Source: Acidovorax sp. MR-S7 (lineage in GTDB: Bacteria; Pseudomonadota; Gammaproteobacteria; Burkholderiales; Burkholderiaceae_C). Taken from it: a stretch of 64,000 nt of DNA. Positions 1-8,499 of the stretch are shown in pieces; positions within the stretch are counted from its first letter, which is position 1; each line of letters starts with the position of its first letter. The notes beneath the pieces were generated by a model, which did no database searches, was not told the DNA's origin, and worked only from the letters and a program-made list of their open reading frames with translations. The position numbers were made by a program, and so were the translations under genes. Where the stretch lies: positions 186,001 to 250,000 of the forward strand of contig NZ_DF238908.1 in assembly GCF_000400995.2 (NCBI RefSeq). The letters run 5' to 3'.

Positions 1-295
1 CGCGCTGCAAGGCGTGCAGCGCATCGAGCTGCAGTTCCCCAAGTTCACCGACGGCCGCGCCTACAGCCAGGCGCTGCTGCTGCGCCGGCGCTACCAATTC
101 GCCGGCGACATCCGCGCCACGGGCGACGTGCTGATCGACCAGCTCGTGCACATGCACCGCAGCGGTTTCAGCAGCGCCGTGCTGGCCGAGGGCGTGGACC
201 CTACCGCTGCCGAGCGCCAGTTCGCCCGCTTCCAGGGCTTCTATCAGGGCGACGTGCTGGAGCCGCGCCCTCACTTCGCACGGGAGGCCGCATGA
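1..295 (+). CDS. DUF934 family protein, 3' part
   Basis: The reading frame is open from the window edge and ends in a TGA that overlaps the cysD start (ATGA), so only the C-terminal part is present. The visible stretch FPKFTDGRAYSQ, followed by ATGDVLIDQL, is typical of DUF934 proteins. These small proteins are usually encoded between sulfite or APS reductase genes and cysD in beta- and gammaproteobacteria. The exact role of DUF934 is not established; an accessory role in assimilatory sulfate reduction is inferred from context. The four-base overlap indicates translational coupling with cysD. Confidence 0.8.
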   Translation, partial: ALQGVQRIELQFPKFTDGRAYSQALLLRRRYQFAGDIRATGDVLIDQLVHMHRSGFSSAVLAEGVDPTAAERQFARFQGFYQGDVLEPRPHFAREAA

Positions 296-1227
296 ACGCC
301 CGCGTGGACACCTCCGTGCTGGCCCACCAGCTCAGCAACCGCCACCTCGACGCGCTGGAGGAAGAGACCATCTTCATCCTGCGCGAGGTGGCCGCCACCT
401 TCGAGCGCCCCGCGCTGCTGTTCTCGGGCGGCAAGGACTCGCTGGTCATGCTCCGGTGCGCCGAGAAGGCTTTCGGCGCGGGCCGCATCCCCTACCCGCT
501 GCTGATGATCGACACCGGCCACAACTTCCCCGAGGTGACGGCCTTCCGCGACCAGCGCGCGAAGGAACTGGGTGCCGAGCTGATCGTGCGCAGCGTGGAA
601 GACTCCATGGCGCGCGGCACCGTGCGCCTGGCGCACCCGGGCGAATCGCGCAACGCGCACCAGTCGGTCACGCTGCTGGAGGCCATCGAGGAATTCCGCT
701 TCGACGCGCTGATCGGCGGCGCGCGCCGCGACGAGGAGAAGGCCCGCGCCAAGGAGCGCATCTTCTCCCACCGCGACAGCTTCGGCCAATGGGCACCGAA
801 GGCCCAGCGCCCCGAGCTGTGGACGCTGTTCAACACACGCCTGGCGCCCGGCGAGCACTTCCGCGTGTTCCCCATCAGCAACTGGACCGAGCTGGACGTG
901 TGGCAGTACATCGACCGCGAGGCCGTGCAGCTGCCCTCCCTCTACTACACCCACCCGCGCCAGGTGGTCGAGCGCCGGGGCCTACTGGTGCCGGTGACCG
1001 AACTCACCCCACCGCGCGAAGGCGAGACGGTGGTCACGCGCGACGTGCGCTTTCGCACCGTGGGCGACATCACCTGCACCTGCCCCGTGGAAAGCACGGC
1101 CGCCACGGCCTCCGACATCGTGATCGAGACGCTGGCCGCCGAAGTCAGCGAGCGCGGCGCCACGCGCATGGACGACCAGACCTCCGAAGCCTCCATGGAA
1201 AAGCGCAAGAAAGACGGGTATTTCTGA
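292..1227 (+). CDS. cysD: Sulfate adenylyltransferase subunit 2
   Basis: This is the small catalytic subunit of ATP sulfurylase. It forms adenosine 5'-phosphosulfate from ATP and sulfate, the first step of sulfate assimilation, with the GTPase CysN as partner. The 311-residue length fits the family. The PP-loop SGGKDS lies at residues 45-50 and is the nucleotide-binding signature of this ATP pyrophosphatase-type fold. GGARRDEEKARAKER and the C-terminal KRKKDGYF are further family hallmarks. The start overlaps the preceding stop and its own TGA overlaps the cysN ATG, so the three genes form a tight operon in the cytoplasm. Confidence 0.96.
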   Translation: MNARVDTSVLAHQLSNRHLDALEEETIFILREVAATFERPALLFSGGKDSLVMLRCAEKAFGAGRIPYPLLMIDTGHNFPEVTAFRDQRAKELGAELIVRSVEDSMARGTVRLAHPGESRNAHQSVTLLEAIEEFRFDALIGGARRDEEKARAKERIFSHRDSFGQWAPKAQRPELWTLFNTRLAPGEHFRVFPISNWTELDVWQYIDREAVQLPSLYYTHPRQVVERRGLLVPVTELTPPREGETVVTRDVRFRTVGDITCTCPVESTAATASDIVIETLAAEVSERGATRMDDQTSEASMEKRKKDGYF

Positions 1228-2597
1228 TGAGCACTATCGATACCATAGCTGGCAGCGCTTACCCAGCAAGCGCCGCAGGCCAGAATGACCTGCAATCGGC
1301 CCAGGCGCCCGCGCTGCGCTTCATCACCTGCGGCAGCGTGGACGACGGCAAGAGCACGCTGATCGGCCGCCTGCTGGTGGACAGCCGCGCGGTGCTGCAG
1401 GACCACCTGGCGGGCGTGACCAGGAGCGGCGAGACCGACCTGGCGCTGCTGACCGACGGCCTGTCCGCCGAGCGCGAGCAGGGCATCACCATCGACGTGG
1501 CCTACCGCTACTTCGCCACCGAGGCGCGCAAGTTCATCATCGGCGACGCGCCGGGCCACGAGCAGTACACGCGCAACATGGTCACCGCCGCCTCGCAGGC
1601 CGACGCCGCCGTGGTGCTGGTGGACGCCACCAAGCTCGACTGGCGCAACCCGCAGCTTGCCCTGCTGCCGCAGACGCGCCGCCACGCCCTGCTGGTGAAC
1701 CTGCTGCGCGTGCCTTCGCTCGTGTTCGCGGTGAACAAGCTCGACGCGGTGGAAGACCCGCAGCACGCTTTCGCCCACATCCGCCAGCAGCTCGCCGCCT
1801 TCGCCCAGGCCGCCGGCATCCAGGTGGCCGCCACTGTGCCCGTGTCCGCCCTCAAGGGCTGGAACGTGGCCCAGCCCCACGCCGGCTGGTGCGGCTACGA
1901 AGGCCCCAGCCTGCTGCAGATCCTGGAGCGGCTGCCGCACACGCCCGCCGACACGCACCTGCCGCTGGCCTTTCCTGTGCAGTGGGTGGAGAAATTCTCC
2001 GCCTCGTCCGACACCAGCCAGGGCCGCCGCGTGTTCTGGGGCCGCGTGGCCGCGGGCCACGTGGCGCCGGGCACCGAGGTGCAGGTGTTTCCCAGCGGCC
2101 AGCGCGCCACCGTGGCCCAGGTGCTGGACCACGCGCGCCGCCCCACCGGCGTGCCCGCCGGCACCAGCGCCGGCATCGTGCTCGACCGCGAGGTGGACGT
2201 CTCGCGCGGCGACTGGCTGCTGGCCGCGCCAGCCGGCGACGGCGGCGACGGCTTCGACGCGCCCGCCCCCGCCTGGCCCGGCCAGCGCGAGCTGCGCGCC
2301 ACCGTCGCCTGGATGGACGACGAGCCGCTCGTCGCCGGCCGCGTCTACTGGGCGCTGCACGGCCACCGCTGGGTCAAGGCCAAGGCGCGCCGCGTGGTGC
2401 ACCGCCTCGACATCCACACGCTGGCCGAGGAAGACGCCGCCCAGCTCGAACCCAATGCCATCGGCCACGTGGAACTGCTGCTGCAGGAGCCCCTGCCCGC
2501 CGCGCCCTTCGCGCAGGCGCGGGTGCTCGGCTCCGTCATCCTGGTGGACACCGCCAGCCACCGCACGGCGGGCGCCGCGCTGGTCCACGGCGCTTGA
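1227..2597 (+). CDS. cysN: Sulfate adenylyltransferase subunit 1 (GTPase)
   Basis: CysN couples GTP hydrolysis to APS formation by CysD. The protein has 456 residues. The G1 motif GSVDDGKST is at about residues 36-44, followed by a GDAPGHEQY switch II motif and an NKLD G4 motif, then the EF-Tu-like barrel domains. The start is ATG at 1227, overlapping the cysD stop. There is no APS kinase (CysC) extension, since the protein ends soon after the second barrel. Residues 6-19 are encoded by a copy of the palindromic repeat found in several intergenic regions of this window. This lengthens the N-terminus ahead of the first beta strand. Confidence 0.95.
   Translation: MSTIDTIAGSAYPASAAGQNDLQSAQAPALRFITCGSVDDGKSTLIGRLLVDSRAVLQDHLAGVTRSGETDLALLTDGLSAEREQGITIDVAYRYFATEARKFIIGDAPGHEQYTRNMVTAASQADAAVVLVDATKLDWRNPQLALLPQTRRHALLVNLLRVPSLVFAVNKLDAVEDPQHAFAHIRQQLAAFAQAAGIQVAATVPVSALKGWNVAQPHAGWCGYEGPSLLQILERLPHTPADTHLPLAFPVQWVEKFSASSDTSQGRRVFWGRVAAGHVAPGTEVQVFPSGQRATVAQVLDHARRPTGVPAGTSAGIVLDREVDVSRGDWLLAAPAGDGGDGFDAPAPAWPGQRELRATVAWMDDEPLVAGRVYWALHGHRWVKAKARRVVHRLDIHTLAEEDAAQLEPNAIGHVELLLQEPLPAAPFAQARVLGSVILVDTASHRTAGAALVHGA
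1244..1281 (+). repeat. Palindromic repeat copy translated within cysN
   Basis: The stretch begins ATAGCTGGCAGCGCTT and continues ACCCAGCAAGCGCCGCAGGC. It matches the intergenic repeat copies at 15457, 17959 and 26309, with the same ATAGCTG lead-in and AGCGCTT/AAGCGC arms. It is read in frame as part of the CysN N-terminus, before the GTPase G1 motif. Confidence 0.75.
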
Positions 2598-2705
2598 CCT
2601 GTGTTAAGTGTCCTCGAGGCAGCCAGGGTCGGCGGCCTGCGGACACCGGCCGCCGTCCTAAAATCCCGGGTTGGCCTTACATACCATCCCATCACTTCTT
2701 CCCCC

Positions 2706-3029
2706 ATGACTCACGTCGTCTCTGAGAACTGCATCAAGTGCAAATACACCGATTGCGTGGACGTGTGCCCCGTGGACTGCTTCCGCGAAGGCCCGAACTT
2801 CCTCGTGATCGATCCCGACGAGTGCATCGACTGCGCCGTGTGCGTCCCCGAATGCCCGGCCAATGCCATCTTCGCCGAGGAAGACCTGCCGGCCGACCAG
2901 CTTGCCTACATCAAGCTCAACGCCGAACTCACCCCGCAGTTCAAGAGCATCACCAAGCGCAAGGCCGCACTGCCCGACGCCGACGACTGGAACGGCAAGC
3001 CCGACAAGCTCCAGTACCTGGAGCGTTGA
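2706..3029 (+). CDS. fdxA: Ferredoxin FdxA
   Basis: A small 107-residue soluble ferredoxin. Cysteines at about 9, 12, 17, 21 and 25 and the second set at 40, 43, 46 and 50 give the seven-iron (3Fe-4S plus 4Fe-4S) or two-cluster pattern typical of the FdxA family. The [13 protein letters not shown] motif is clear. The ATG at 2706 gives the standard [10 protein letters not shown]-terminus; further upstream in-frame codons do not look like protein. The gene lies 7 bases before a ferredoxin reductase gene, so the two probably form an electron-transfer pair between NADPH and ferredoxin-dependent enzymes. Confidence 0.94.
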   Translation: MTHVVSENCIKCKYTDCVDVCPVDCFREGPNFLVIDPDECIDCAVCVPECPANAIFAEEDLPADQLAYIKLNAELTPQFKSITKRKAALPDADDWNGKPDKLQYLER

Positions 3030-3036
3030 TCCTTCC

Positions 3037-4086
3037 ATGGACAGCCTGCCGCCCCAGAGCGTGGATGCCGTCGTCATCGGCGCCGGCCCGGTCGGCCTGT
3101 TCCAGGTCTTCCAGCTCGGGCTGCACGGCATCGCGGCCCATGTGATCGACGCCCTGCCCCACGTGGGCGGCCAGTGCGCCGAGCTGTACCCCGACAAGCC
3201 CATCTACGACATCCCCGGCGTGCCGCACTGCACGGGCCGCTCGCTGGTGCAGCAGCTGCGCCAGCAGATCGCCCCGTTCGCCCCCGCGCTGCACCTGGGC
3301 CAGCAGGTCGCCACGCTGCAGCGCATGCCCGAGGGTGGCTTCGCCGTGGGCACCTCCGCGGGCCTGGCGCTGCACGCGCGCAGCGTCTTCATCGCCGCGG
3401 GCGTGGGCGCCTTCGTGCCGCGCGCGCTCAAGCTCGAAGGGCTGGAAGCGCACCTGGGCCGGCAACTGCACTACCACCCCGATCCGGCAACGCTGCCCGC
3501 GCAGGCCGAAGGACAGCACGTCGTCGTGCACGGCGGCGACGAGCCCGCCGTGGCCGCCGCGCTGGCCTGCGCCGATGCCGGCGCCGCCAGCGTGGTGCTG
3601 CTGCACCGGCGCGACGCCTTCCAGGCCGAGCCCGCGCTGCTGGAGCGCCTGCAGGCCCGGCGCGACGCGGGCCGCATCCGCGTGGTGGCCGCGCAGATCA
3701 CCGGCCAGGAAACCGCGTCCCAGCGCCTGGTTGCCCTGCAACTGCTGGACCCTGAAGGCCAGCCACAGCGCCTGCCGCTGGACCAGCTGATCGTCTGCCT
3801 GGGCATCTCCCCGCGCCTGGGCCCCATCGCCGACTGGGGCCTCGCGCTCGACCGCAAGCAGCTCGCGGTGGACACCGCGCAGTTCCAGACCAGCGAACGC
3901 GGCATCTACGCCGTGGGCGACATCAACACCTACCCTGGCAAGCGCAAGCTCATCCTCTGCGGCTTCCACGAAGCCACGCTCGCCGCCTTCGGCGCGGCCG
4001 AGCTGCTCACCGGCGCGCCCGTGGCGCTGCAATACACCACCACCAGCACACGGCTGCACGAGCGGCTGGGCGTGGCCGCCGGCTGA
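3037..4086 (+). CDS. Ferredoxin--NADP reductase, thioredoxin reductase-like type
   Basis: A two-dinucleotide-binding-domain flavoprotein of 349 residues. The FAD-binding glycine motif GAGPVG is at about residues 15-20. The [18 protein letters not shown] segment is the hallmark of the TrxR-like ferredoxin reductase group, which lacks the CxxC redox pair of true thioredoxin reductase. A later [20 protein letters not shown] segment binds the flavin. It likely moves electrons between NADPH and the FdxA encoded just upstream. The ATG at 3037 is the first sensible start after the fdxA stop. Family assignment is firm; the physiological direction is not visible. Confidence 0.93.
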   Translation: MDSLPPQSVDAVVIGAGPVGLFQVFQLGLHGIAAHVIDALPHVGGQCAELYPDKPIYDIPGVPHCTGRSLVQQLRQQIAPFAPALHLGQQVATLQRMPEGGFAVGTSAGLALHARSVFIAAGVGAFVPRALKLEGLEAHLGRQLHYHPDPATLPAQAEGQHVVVHGGDEPAVAAALACADAGAASVVLLHRRDAFQAEPALLERLQARRDAGRIRVVAAQITGQETASQRLVALQLLDPEGQPQRLPLDQLIVCLGISPRLGPIADWGLALDRKQLAVDTAQFQTSERGIYAVGDINTYPGKRKLILCGFHEATLAAFGAAELLTGAPVALQYTTTSTRLHERLGVAAG

Positions 4087-4115
4087 GCCGGCCTGCGCCC
4101 GTATACTGCGCGCCT

Positions 4116-4198
4116 CGCTAGGGGTGCTCCGGCGCAAGCCGCCGGGGCTGAGATCACACCCTGTGAACCTGTTGAGTTAATCCTCGCGCAGGGAAGCT
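4116..4198 (+). promoter_or_regulatory. TPP (THI-box) riboswitch upstream of cytX
   Basis: The conserved TPP aptamer elements appear in order: GGGGTGCTCC, then GGGGCTGAGAT, then ACCCTGTGAACCTG, then the closing CGCGCAGGGAAGCT. It lies 66 bases before the ATG of the transporter gene. This type usually acts by hiding the ribosome-binding site or by termination when thiamin pyrophosphate is bound. That fits a thiamin-precursor transporter downstream. Confidence 0.95.
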
Positions 4199-4264
4199 GT
4201 CTTGCCGCGCCCCTTGCCGGGCCGCCATGCCCCGGCCCCTGCTCTGCCTACGAACGGAGCACGC

Positions 4265-5536
4265 ATGTCCACCGCCGCCAACGAATCCCTGACCCCGCTG
4301 CCGCCGCAGCAGCGCGCCTTCCGCTGGCGCGACCATGCCTCGCTGTGGTTCAGCCTGGGCGTGGGCCTGCTGGTGATGCAGGTGGGCGCCTACCTGATGC
4401 CCGCGCTGGGCACGCAGGAAGCGCTCCTCGCCATCGTCGCTGGCTCCCTCGTGGGCGCGGGGCTGCTGGGCTGGGTGGCCAAGATCGGCTGCGACAGCGG
4501 CTTGGCCAGCGCGGGGCTGATGCACGCGGTCTACGGGCGGCGCTTCGCGGGACTGCCCATCGTGCTGAACATCGTGCAGCTGCTGGGCTGGGGCGCGTTC
4601 GAGCTGGTGGTGATGCGCGACGCCACGGTGGCCATCGGCCGCCAGGCGGGCGCGATGGCGGCGGGCTACTGGCCGGTGCTGGCCACGCTGCTGTGGGGCG
4701 GCGTGGTGATGCTGCTGATCGGCGGCTCCATGGTGCGGCTGGTGCGCCGGCTCATCGCGCGCGTGGCGCTGCCGCTGGTGGTGCTGTCGCTGCTGTGGCT
4801 GTCGTGGCAGTTCCTGGCGCTGGCGCATGCGCAAGGCATCGAGGCCCTGTGGACGCGCCAGGGCGCGGGCGGCATGGGCGTGCTGCCGGCGCTGGACCTG
4901 GTGATCGCCATGCCGATCTCGTGGCTGCCGCTGGTGGCCGACTACGCGCGCCACGGCCACGAGGGGCGCGCCGCGCTGCGCGGCACCTGGCTGGGCTATG
5001 CCGTGGCCAACATGTGGTGCTATGCGCTGGGCGTGCTGGTGGCGCTGGTGCTGCCCAGCCAGGACCTGGTAACGGCGCTGCTGCTGGCGCAGGGCGGGCT
5101 GATCGCGCTGTCGCTGATCCTGATCGACGAGGTGGACAACGCCTATGGCGATGCCTACTCAGGCTCGGTGTCGGCGCACAGCCTGTGGCCGCGCTGGAGC
5201 GTGCGGCGCTGGGGCTTCGTGGTCGCGCTGGCCTGCACGGCGTTCGCGCTGGTGCTGCCCATGCACAGCCTGGAGCCGTTCCTGCTGCTGCTCAGTTCGG
5301 TGTTCGTGCCGCTGTTCGGCGTGATCCTGGGGCGCCTGGCGTTCGGCGCGCATGCCGGTGCGCTGCTGCGCAACGCACGCGGCGTGCACGGGCTGCCCGT
5401 GGTGCTCTGGCTGGCGGGCATCGCCTGCTACCACCTCCTGCCGCGCGTGCTGCCGGGCATGGGCGCAGCGCTGCCCACGCTGGCGGTGTGCTTCGTGCTG
5501 GCCTTTGCCACGCGCCCGCGCAACGCTACGGAATAG
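4265..5536 (+). CDS. cytX: Hydroxymethylpyrimidine transporter CytX (NCS1 family)
   Basis: A polytopic inner-membrane protein of 423 residues with about twelve hydrophobic segments and the cytosine/purine permease (NCS1) character, including FRWRDHASLWFSLGVG near the N-terminus and the LVGAGLLGWVAKIGCDSG loop. The gene sits directly behind a TPP riboswitch, and NCS1 permeases in that position are annotated as CytX. These are predicted to import hydroxymethylpyrimidine for thiamin synthesis. The ATG at 4265 follows AACGGAGC, a fair ribosome-binding site. Substrate is inferred from riboswitch control and family, not shown by the sequence itself. Confidence 0.87.
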   Translation: MSTAANESLTPLPPQQRAFRWRDHASLWFSLGVGLLVMQVGAYLMPALGTQEALLAIVAGSLVGAGLLGWVAKIGCDSGLASAGLMHAVYGRRFAGLPIVLNIVQLLGWGAFELVVMRDATVAIGRQAGAMAAGYWPVLATLLWGGVVMLLIGGSMVRLVRRLIARVALPLVVLSLLWLSWQFLALAHAQGIEALWTRQGAGGMGVLPALDLVIAMPISWLPLVADYARHGHEGRAALRGTWLGYAVANMWCYALGVLVALVLPSQDLVTALLLAQGGLIALSLILIDEVDNAYGDAYSGSVSAHSLWPRWSVRRWGFVVALACTAFALVLPMHSLEPFLLLLSSVFVPLFGVILGRLAFGAHAGALLRNARGVHGLPVVLWLAGIACYHLLPRVLPGMGAALPTLAVCFVLAFATRPRNATE

Positions 5537-5590
5537 ATAGCTGCTTGCGCTTGTCGATCAAGGACTTTCACCTGTTTTTCGGCTGAATAT
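5537..5590 (+). repeat. Degenerate copy of the Comamonadaceae-type repeat
   Basis: Immediately after the cytX stop lies ATAGCTGCTTGCGCTTG, then a short linker and CACCTGTTTTTCGGCTGAA. It shares the ATAGCTG lead and GCGCTTG arm with the palindromic copies elsewhere, but the second arm is decayed, so it is probably not a strong terminator. Confidence 0.6.
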
Positions 5591-5701
5591 GGCGAACGGC
5601 AAGCGCGAGCCGCTCATTTAAATATAGCGACCGCGGAACTTCGATCGCGCGGCCCCCTCCACCTTGTGTTGCAACCCATTTTCACAAGGAGTAACCGCCC
5701 C

Positions 5702-6166
5702 GTGTCTTCCACACCGGCCCGCCTCGCCCGCACCCTCTCCTGCGCCGCTTTCGCCGCCGCGCTGTGCCTGCCCGCCCTCGCGCAGGCGCGCGAGTTCGTC
5801 AGCATCCACGGCAATACGGTCAATGTCCGCACGCAGCCCACGACGCGCTCCGCCACGGCGTGGGAGCTGGGGCGCGGCTACCCGCTGCAGGTCGAGCAGC
5901 GCAAGGGCCAGTGGCTCAAGGTACGCGACCATGAGGAGACGCTGGGCTGGGTCTTCGCACCGCTCACGGCCAAGACGCCCCACCGCGTGGTGACCGCGCG
6001 CACCGCCAACCTGCGCGCCGGCCCGGGCACCCAGCACAAGCGCGTGGGCCAGCTCGAGCAGCACGAGGTGGTGCGCACGCTGGGCCGCTCGGGCACCTGG
6101 GCGCAGGTGCAGCGCGCCAGCGGCCAGAAGGGCTGGGTGGCCCAGCGGCTCACCTGGGGCTGGTGA
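5702..6166 (+). CDS. Exported protein with two bacterial SH3 domains
   Basis: A 154-residue protein with a signal peptide ending at about ALAQA (residues 23-27), then two tandem SH3b-type repeats: one beginning around FVSIHGNTVNVRTQPT and one around TARTANLRAGPG, each ending in a GW-containing strand. Such proteins are periplasmic or cell-wall associated and often bind peptidoglycan; no catalytic domain is present. I chose the GTG at 5702 because AAGGAG lies 10 bases upstream. An alternative GTG at 5666 would put twelve residues ahead of the signal peptide. The 3' end overlaps the convergent thiD by 17 bases. Confidence 0.85.
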   Translation: MSSTPARLARTLSCAAFAAALCLPALAQAREFVSIHGNTVNVRTQPTTRSATAWELGRGYPLQVEQRKGQWLKVRDHEETLGWVFAPLTAKTPHRVVTARTANLRAGPGTQHKRVGQLEQHEVVRTLGRSGTWAQVQRASGQKGWVAQRLTWGW

Positions 6167-7004
6167 CGATGCGCTGCGCCACGGGCGCATAGCCATGGTT
6201 GAGCGGGCCATGGCCATGGCCCGTGCGCACGTCGGCCCCCGCGGCGATGGCGCCCAGGATGTAGGCGCGCGCGCGCTCCACGGCTTGCGGCAGCGCATGG
6301 CCCAGCGCCAGGTGCGCGGCGATGGCCGACGACAGCGTGCAGCCCGTGCCATGGCCGTTGTGCGTGGCGATGCGCGGGGAGGCCAGGCGGTGCAGTCCGC
6401 CGCCGGGCAGCGCCAGCACGTCCACCACGCGCTCGCCCGGCAGGTGGCCGCCCTTGAGCAGCGCGGCGCGCGCGCCCAGGTCCAGCAGGCCGGTGGCGGC
6501 CGCGTCCAGCTGGTCCTCGGCGGCGAGGGTGCGGCCCAGCAGCAGGCCGGCCTCGTCCAGGTTGGGCGTGACCACGGAAGCCAGCGGGAACAGCTCGCGC
6601 ACCAGCACGCCCACCGTCTCCTGGGCGATCAGGCGGTCTCCGCTGGTGGCGACCATCACGGGGTCGAGCACCACGTGGGGCAGGCGGTGGCGGCGGATGG
6701 CGTCGGCCACCACGCGCACCACCTCGGGCGCATGCAGCATGCCGATCTTCACCGCATCCACGCCGATATCCTCCACCACCGCATCGATCTGCGCGGCCAG
6801 GAACTCGGGCGGCACGCCATGGATGCCGCGCACACCCTGCGTGTTCTGCGCAGTCAGCGCGGTGATGGCCGTCATGCCGTAGCAGCCCAGGGCGCTGAAG
6901 GTCTTGAGGTCGGCCTGGATGCCCGCGCCGCCGCCGCTGTCGGAGCCGGCGATGGACAGCACGCGCGCATAGCGCCGGGCGGGAGTCGGTGTTTCTTGCG
7001 TCAT
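6150..7004 (-). CDS. thiD: Hydroxymethylpyrimidine/phosphomethylpyrimidine kinase
   Basis: ThiD phosphorylates hydroxymethylpyrimidine and then its monophosphate to give the pyrophosphate used by ThiE. The 284-residue ribokinase-fold protein shows the N-terminal SIAGSDSGGGAGIQADLKT motif and the C-terminal anion-hole motif GHGTGCTLSSAIAA. The start is the ATG at 7004. Upstream in-frame residues would run into the region of the divergent riboswitch. The gene faces away from the thiO operon and has no riboswitch of its own that I can see. Confidence 0.95.
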   Translation of the reverse strand: MTQETPTPARRYARVLSIAGSDSGGGAGIQADLKTFSALGCYGMTAITALTAQNTQGVRGIHGVPPEFLAAQIDAVVEDIGVDAVKIGMLHAPEVVRVVADAIRRHRLPHVVLDPVMVATSGDRLIAQETVGVLVRELFPLASVVTPNLDEAGLLLGRTLAAEDQLDAAATGLLDLGARAALLKGGHLPGERVVDVLALPGGGLHRLASPRIATHNGHGTGCTLSSAIAAHLALGHALPQAVERARAYILGAIAAGADVRTGHGHGPLNHGYAPVAQRIVTSPR

Positions 7005-7062
7005 GACAAAAATTATCAACCGTAAGGACACTGCCCCTGTGCTGTAATTCCCGGCACGGACG

Positions 7063-7146
7063 AAACAGGGGTGTCCCTGCCATTGGGGCAGGCGGCTGAG
7101 AAAGACCCTCACACCCGATCCAGATCATGCTGGCGTGGGAAGTTTC
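7063..7146 (+). promoter_or_regulatory. TPP (THI-box) riboswitch upstream of thiO-thiS-thiG-thiE
   Basis: The aptamer signature is complete: ACAGGGGTGTCC, GGCGGCTGAGA, ACCCGATCCAGATCATGCTGG and CGTGGGAAGT. It ends about 45 bases before the thiO ATG. It should lower expression of the thiazole branch when thiamin pyrophosphate is abundant. Confidence 0.96.
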
Positions 7147-7191
7147 AGGCCTCGGTGCCACGCTCTGTCTTGTCCCGTCCTTGGAACAACG

Positions 7192-8298
7192 ATGCCTGCG
7201 CACCCTCTTCTTCGCTCCCCCGCTTCCATCACCCTCCTCGGCGCCGGTCTCATGGGCCGGCTGCTGGCCGTGGAGCTCGCGCGCCAGGGCCACAGGGTCG
7301 AGGTGCACGAGGCCGGCGGCCCCGGCGCCGAAGGCTCCGCCGCGCGCGTGGCCGCCGCCATGCTGGCGCCGCTCGCCGAATCGGCCGTGACCGAGCCCGG
7401 CGTGGTGCGCATGGGCCAGCATGCGCTGGGACGCTGGCCCGCGCTGCTGGCGCAGCTGGCCGGGCCCGTCTTCTTCCAGCAGGAGGGCACCCTCATTCTC
7501 TGGCACCGGCAGGACGCGCCCGAGGCCGCGCGCCTGCGCCACAAGCTGGAGCAGACGCAGGCCACCGTGCCCGGCCTGCCCGCGCTGCAGGTGCTGGACG
7601 CGGCCGGCGTGGCGCAGCGCGAGGGCGCCGTGGCGGGCCGCTTCCACCAGGGGCTGTACCTGCCCGGCGAAGGCCAGCTCGACAACCGCCAGCTGCTGGC
7701 CGCGCTGGCCGCCACCATGGAACAGCTGGGCGTGCGCACGCACTGGCACAGCACACGCGCGCCGGGCGACTTCCAGCCCGGCGGCGCGGGGCAGCCGGAC
7801 TGGGTCATCGACTGCCGCGGCCTGGGCGCGCGCACCCAGTGGCAGGCGCTGCGCGGCGTGCGCGGCGAGGTGGTGCGCCTGCACGCGCCGGACGTCACGC
7901 TGCAGCGCCCCACGCGCGTGGTGCACCCGCGCTACCCGATCTACATCGCGCCCAAGCAGGAGCACGTGTTCGTGATCGGCGCGACGGAGATCGAGTCCGA
8001 CGACCTCTCGCCCACCAGCGTGCGCAGCGCGCTGGAGCTGCTCAGCGCCGCCTATGCGGTGCACCCGGGCTTCGCCGAGGCGCGCATCCTGGAGATCGCC
8101 ACCCAGTGCCGCCCCACCCTGCCCGACAACCTGCCCGCCGTGCGCGTGGTGCGGCAGCGCGTGCTGGAGGTCAACGGGCTGTACCGCCACGGCTTCATGA
8201 TCGCCCCCGCGCTGCTCGACGTGGTGCTGCAGGTGCTGAACACGGGACAATCCGCGCTGGCCTCCGATTTCGCGCTTTCGCTTTCCCTGCCCTCATGA
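7192..8298 (+). CDS. thiO: FAD-dependent glycine oxidase ThiO
   Basis: ThiO oxidises glycine to iminoglycine, supplying the dehydroglycine needed for the thiazole ring in aerobic organisms. The 368-residue DAO-family protein begins with the Rossmann motif ITLLGAGLMGRLLAVELARQG that binds FAD. It retains the C-terminal substrate and FAD region around NGLYRHGFMIAPALLD. The ATG at 7192 is preferred; upstream in-frame codons lie inside the riboswitch. The stop overlaps the thiS ATG, giving translational coupling with the thiazole synthase genes. Confidence 0.93.
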   Translation: MPAHPLLRSPASITLLGAGLMGRLLAVELARQGHRVEVHEAGGPGAEGSAARVAAAMLAPLAESAVTEPGVVRMGQHALGRWPALLAQLAGPVFFQQEGTLILWHRQDAPEAARLRHKLEQTQATVPGLPALQVLDAAGVAQREGAVAGRFHQGLYLPGEGQLDNRQLLAALAATMEQLGVRTHWHSTRAPGDFQPGGAGQPDWVIDCRGLGARTQWQALRGVRGEVVRLHAPDVTLQRPTRVVHPRYPIYIAPKQEHVFVIGATEIESDDLSPTSVRSALELLSAAYAVHPGFAEARILEIATQCRPTLPDNLPAVRVVRQRVLEVNGLYRHGFMIAPALLDVVLQVLNTGQSALASDFALSLSLPS

Positions 8299-8492
8299 AC
8301 GTCCTCATCAACCAGACCGCCACCGAGCTGCCCGTCGGCGCCACCGTGGCCGACGCCGTGGCCTACCTGAATCCCAAGCCCCCTTTCGCCGTGGCCGTGA
8401 ACCTGCAGTTCGTGCCCCGCGCCGGCTATGCCGCGCACGCGCTGCAGGCGGGCGACAGCATCGAAATCATCGCTCCCGTCACCGGAGGCTGA
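8295..8492 (+). CDS. thiS: Sulfur carrier protein ThiS
   Basis: A 65-residue ubiquitin-fold protein that ends in the diagnostic Gly-Gly. The C-terminal carboxylate is adenylated and turned into a thiocarboxylate that donates sulfur to the thiazole. The start overlaps the thiO stop (ATGA), and thiG follows after 7 bases with GGAGG just before it. No thiF adenylating enzyme is present in the window, so activation must come from a gene elsewhere such as a MoeB-type protein. Confidence 0.94.
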   Translation: MNVLINQTATELPVGATVADAVAYLNPKPPFAVAVNLQFVPRAGYAAHALQAGDSIEIIAPVTGG

Positions 8493-8499
8493 GAACACC

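Noticed and set aside
456-2597. Long open frame joining the cysD and cysN regions as one 713-residue protein
   Set aside because: Its first 250 residues are an Arg/Pro-rich out-of-frame reading of cysD. The real cysN starts at 1227 with an ATGA overlap.
5878-8250. Minus-strand open frame of 790 codons over thiD and thiO
   Set aside because: Antisense or frame-shifted reading of thiO, the riboswitch and thiD; no family resemblance.
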